Assembly: GCA_035578175.1 (NCBI GenBank)
Contig: JAQMRL010000004.1
Coordinates: 38,060,901 to 38,124,900, forward strand
Source of the DNA: Catonia carolina
Lineage: Eukaryota > Arthropoda > Insecta > Hemiptera > Achilidae
Length of the DNA stretch: 64,000 nucleotides
Reading direction: 5' to 3'
Part shown: positions 63,011 to 64,000 of the stretch, piece after piece
How the letters are laid out: the number at the start of each line of letters is the position of its first letter
How positions within the stretch are numbered: the first letter of the stretch is position 1
Notes under the pieces: model-generated
The model's database searches: none
What the model saw: the letters and a program-made list of their open reading frames with translations, nothing else
What the model was told of the DNA's origin: nothing
Made by a program: the position numbers and the translations under genes

Positions 63011-64000
63011 ACTTTGGAATGCATCGTTTATTCTACATACGCGGCCCACGGTCGACCATTAAACAAACAAGACGAGTACATGCCAGACAAGACGGGTTGT
63101 ATCTCTAGTATTCCTACGAAAAGGAGATTGCAGGTTGACGCACTGTATAAGCTAATACGTATCAGTATTTTTTTCATTTTATCCGCCGTTAAATGCAGTA
63201 CATCATCCATTAATTTAATTTTAAGGACTAAATTGACCGCACTATTTAGGTTTTATTCAATCATGATAAAAATTTTTTTAATAAACCTTCCAAGTAGTTT
63301 ATTCATAGTTATACAATTATTTTTATCGGTGAATAAAAATAAATTTTTAATAAACTGTTCTTTAAAATACTAAAATTTAGATGGCTGAAGAAATGGAAGA
63401 AAATGGCAGTAGTCTGAATGGCTTATTAACTTTATATTATTTATCTATGATATTAAAACTGTAATATCTGTTTCTACATTAAAAATATTCTAGTCAGGTA
63501 GGTTAAAAATATCTGGGCTGCCGTAAAAGCGATTAAATTGTACTGTAAAGGTACTTTAGATTTTTTTATTTTTTCATATTTAGCAAAAGAAAATACTTTT
63601 TATAATATACTATCAAAATGTTAAACCAATTAAATTACCTTAATATAAATTACTTCAATAAAAAATTAAATACAATAAAAATAAAAGTAGAAGAATAATA
63701 AAAAAGTATTTCTATTATTATTAATAATTTCTACAATATTAGTAGTTTTTGTAGATTTGCGAATTACAAAAGCATTTTGAATAAAGAAATTTATTAATTT
63801 TGTGATGTGCAGGCCTTTATTTTGCACAACAAATTCTTTCCGTTTTTCCTCTTATTTAATAAACGGAATATTTACTCACAGTATTGCACTCAGACTAATA
63901 AATCAGATTTTTATTGGACAGCTTACCGATGCGTAAACAGAATGGACCGGAATTGGAGGTTTATATCGACAGGTGGGAAAACTTGTAGCTTGTTTACAGC
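63011..64000. other. AT-rich stretch, nothing certain recognised
   Basis: A short frame beginning MAEEMEENGSSLNGLLTLYY at 63381 follows an AG, but in another frame the same bases read RWLKKWKKMAVV, like a decayed LINE tail. Frames 63014-63373 (+) and 63028-63210 (-) have no motif. Confidence 0.35.

Noticed and set aside
63381..63464. Small gene starting MAEEMEENGSSLNG
   Set aside because: 27 codons, and the overlapping frame resembles a decayed LINE tail; no support for translation.
1..64000. CRISPR array, bacterial operon or defence system
   Set aside because: No regularly spaced short repeats, no ribosome-binding-site-led gene clusters; the content is eukaryotic transposons and introns.

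Overview
The window is AT-rich eukaryotic nuclear DNA built mostly from transposable elements of different ages. The element set is typical of arthropods: Jockey-like and endonuclease-type LINEs, tRNA-derived SINEs, mariner/Tc1 and piggyBac-, Harbinger- and pogo-like elements, and a Ty3/gypsy retrotransposon. An insect, perhaps a hemipteran, is the best guess, but no host gene here fixes the species. There is no sign of bacterial genes, operons or CRISPR, and no complete host gene. A few short spliced-looking coding segments (47085-47163, 52528-52652, perhaps 56050-56133) suggest that the right half lies inside a long, intron-rich host gene on the + strand that I cannot name.

Layout. 1-9 kb: decayed LINE pieces (-), a pogo-like remnant, one copy of a ~400-bp repeat (family A), a broken family-B copy with a SINE inside it, and a mariner transposase N-terminal relic. 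9-13 kb: two family-B copies, the second split by a GC-rich 931-bp solo LTR with a 4-bp target duplication. 14-16.5 kb: a 107-bp tandem duplication and an unclassified repeat (E). 20-26 kb: two large fold-back elements (one carrying mariner transposase sequence, one inserted in a family-B copy) and a 341-bp Harbinger-like MITE. 27-28.6 kb: a SINE interrupted by 1.1 kb. 29.9-32.3 kb: a TTAA-flanked MITE, an old LTR and a piggyBac-like MITE. 33-37.8 kb: LINE fragments and an inverted pair of family-A copies.

37.8-45.2 kb is the centrepiece. A complete, apparently young Ty3/gypsy retrotransposon (38438-44991) has near-identical 812-bp LTRs, primer-binding site, intact gag, intact pol in the -1 frame, polypurine tract and 4-bp target duplication. 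It sits inside an older solo LTR of the same family lying in the opposite orientation, which has its own 4-bp duplication. Gag and pol are joined by a textbook -1 frameshift signal: a GGGAAAC slippery site, a 7-nt spacer and a GC-rich stem-loop holding the gag stop codon.

45-64 kb: two family-A copies in tandem, the candidate exons, LINE relics (-), a second piggyBac-like MITE with perfect TTAA flanks, a divergent SINE pair, Tc1 and mariner transposase relics, a family-B copy, a perfect palindrome abutting a head-to-tail SINE dimer, and a deleted family-A copy. Between these are AT-rich stretches in which I recognise nothing.
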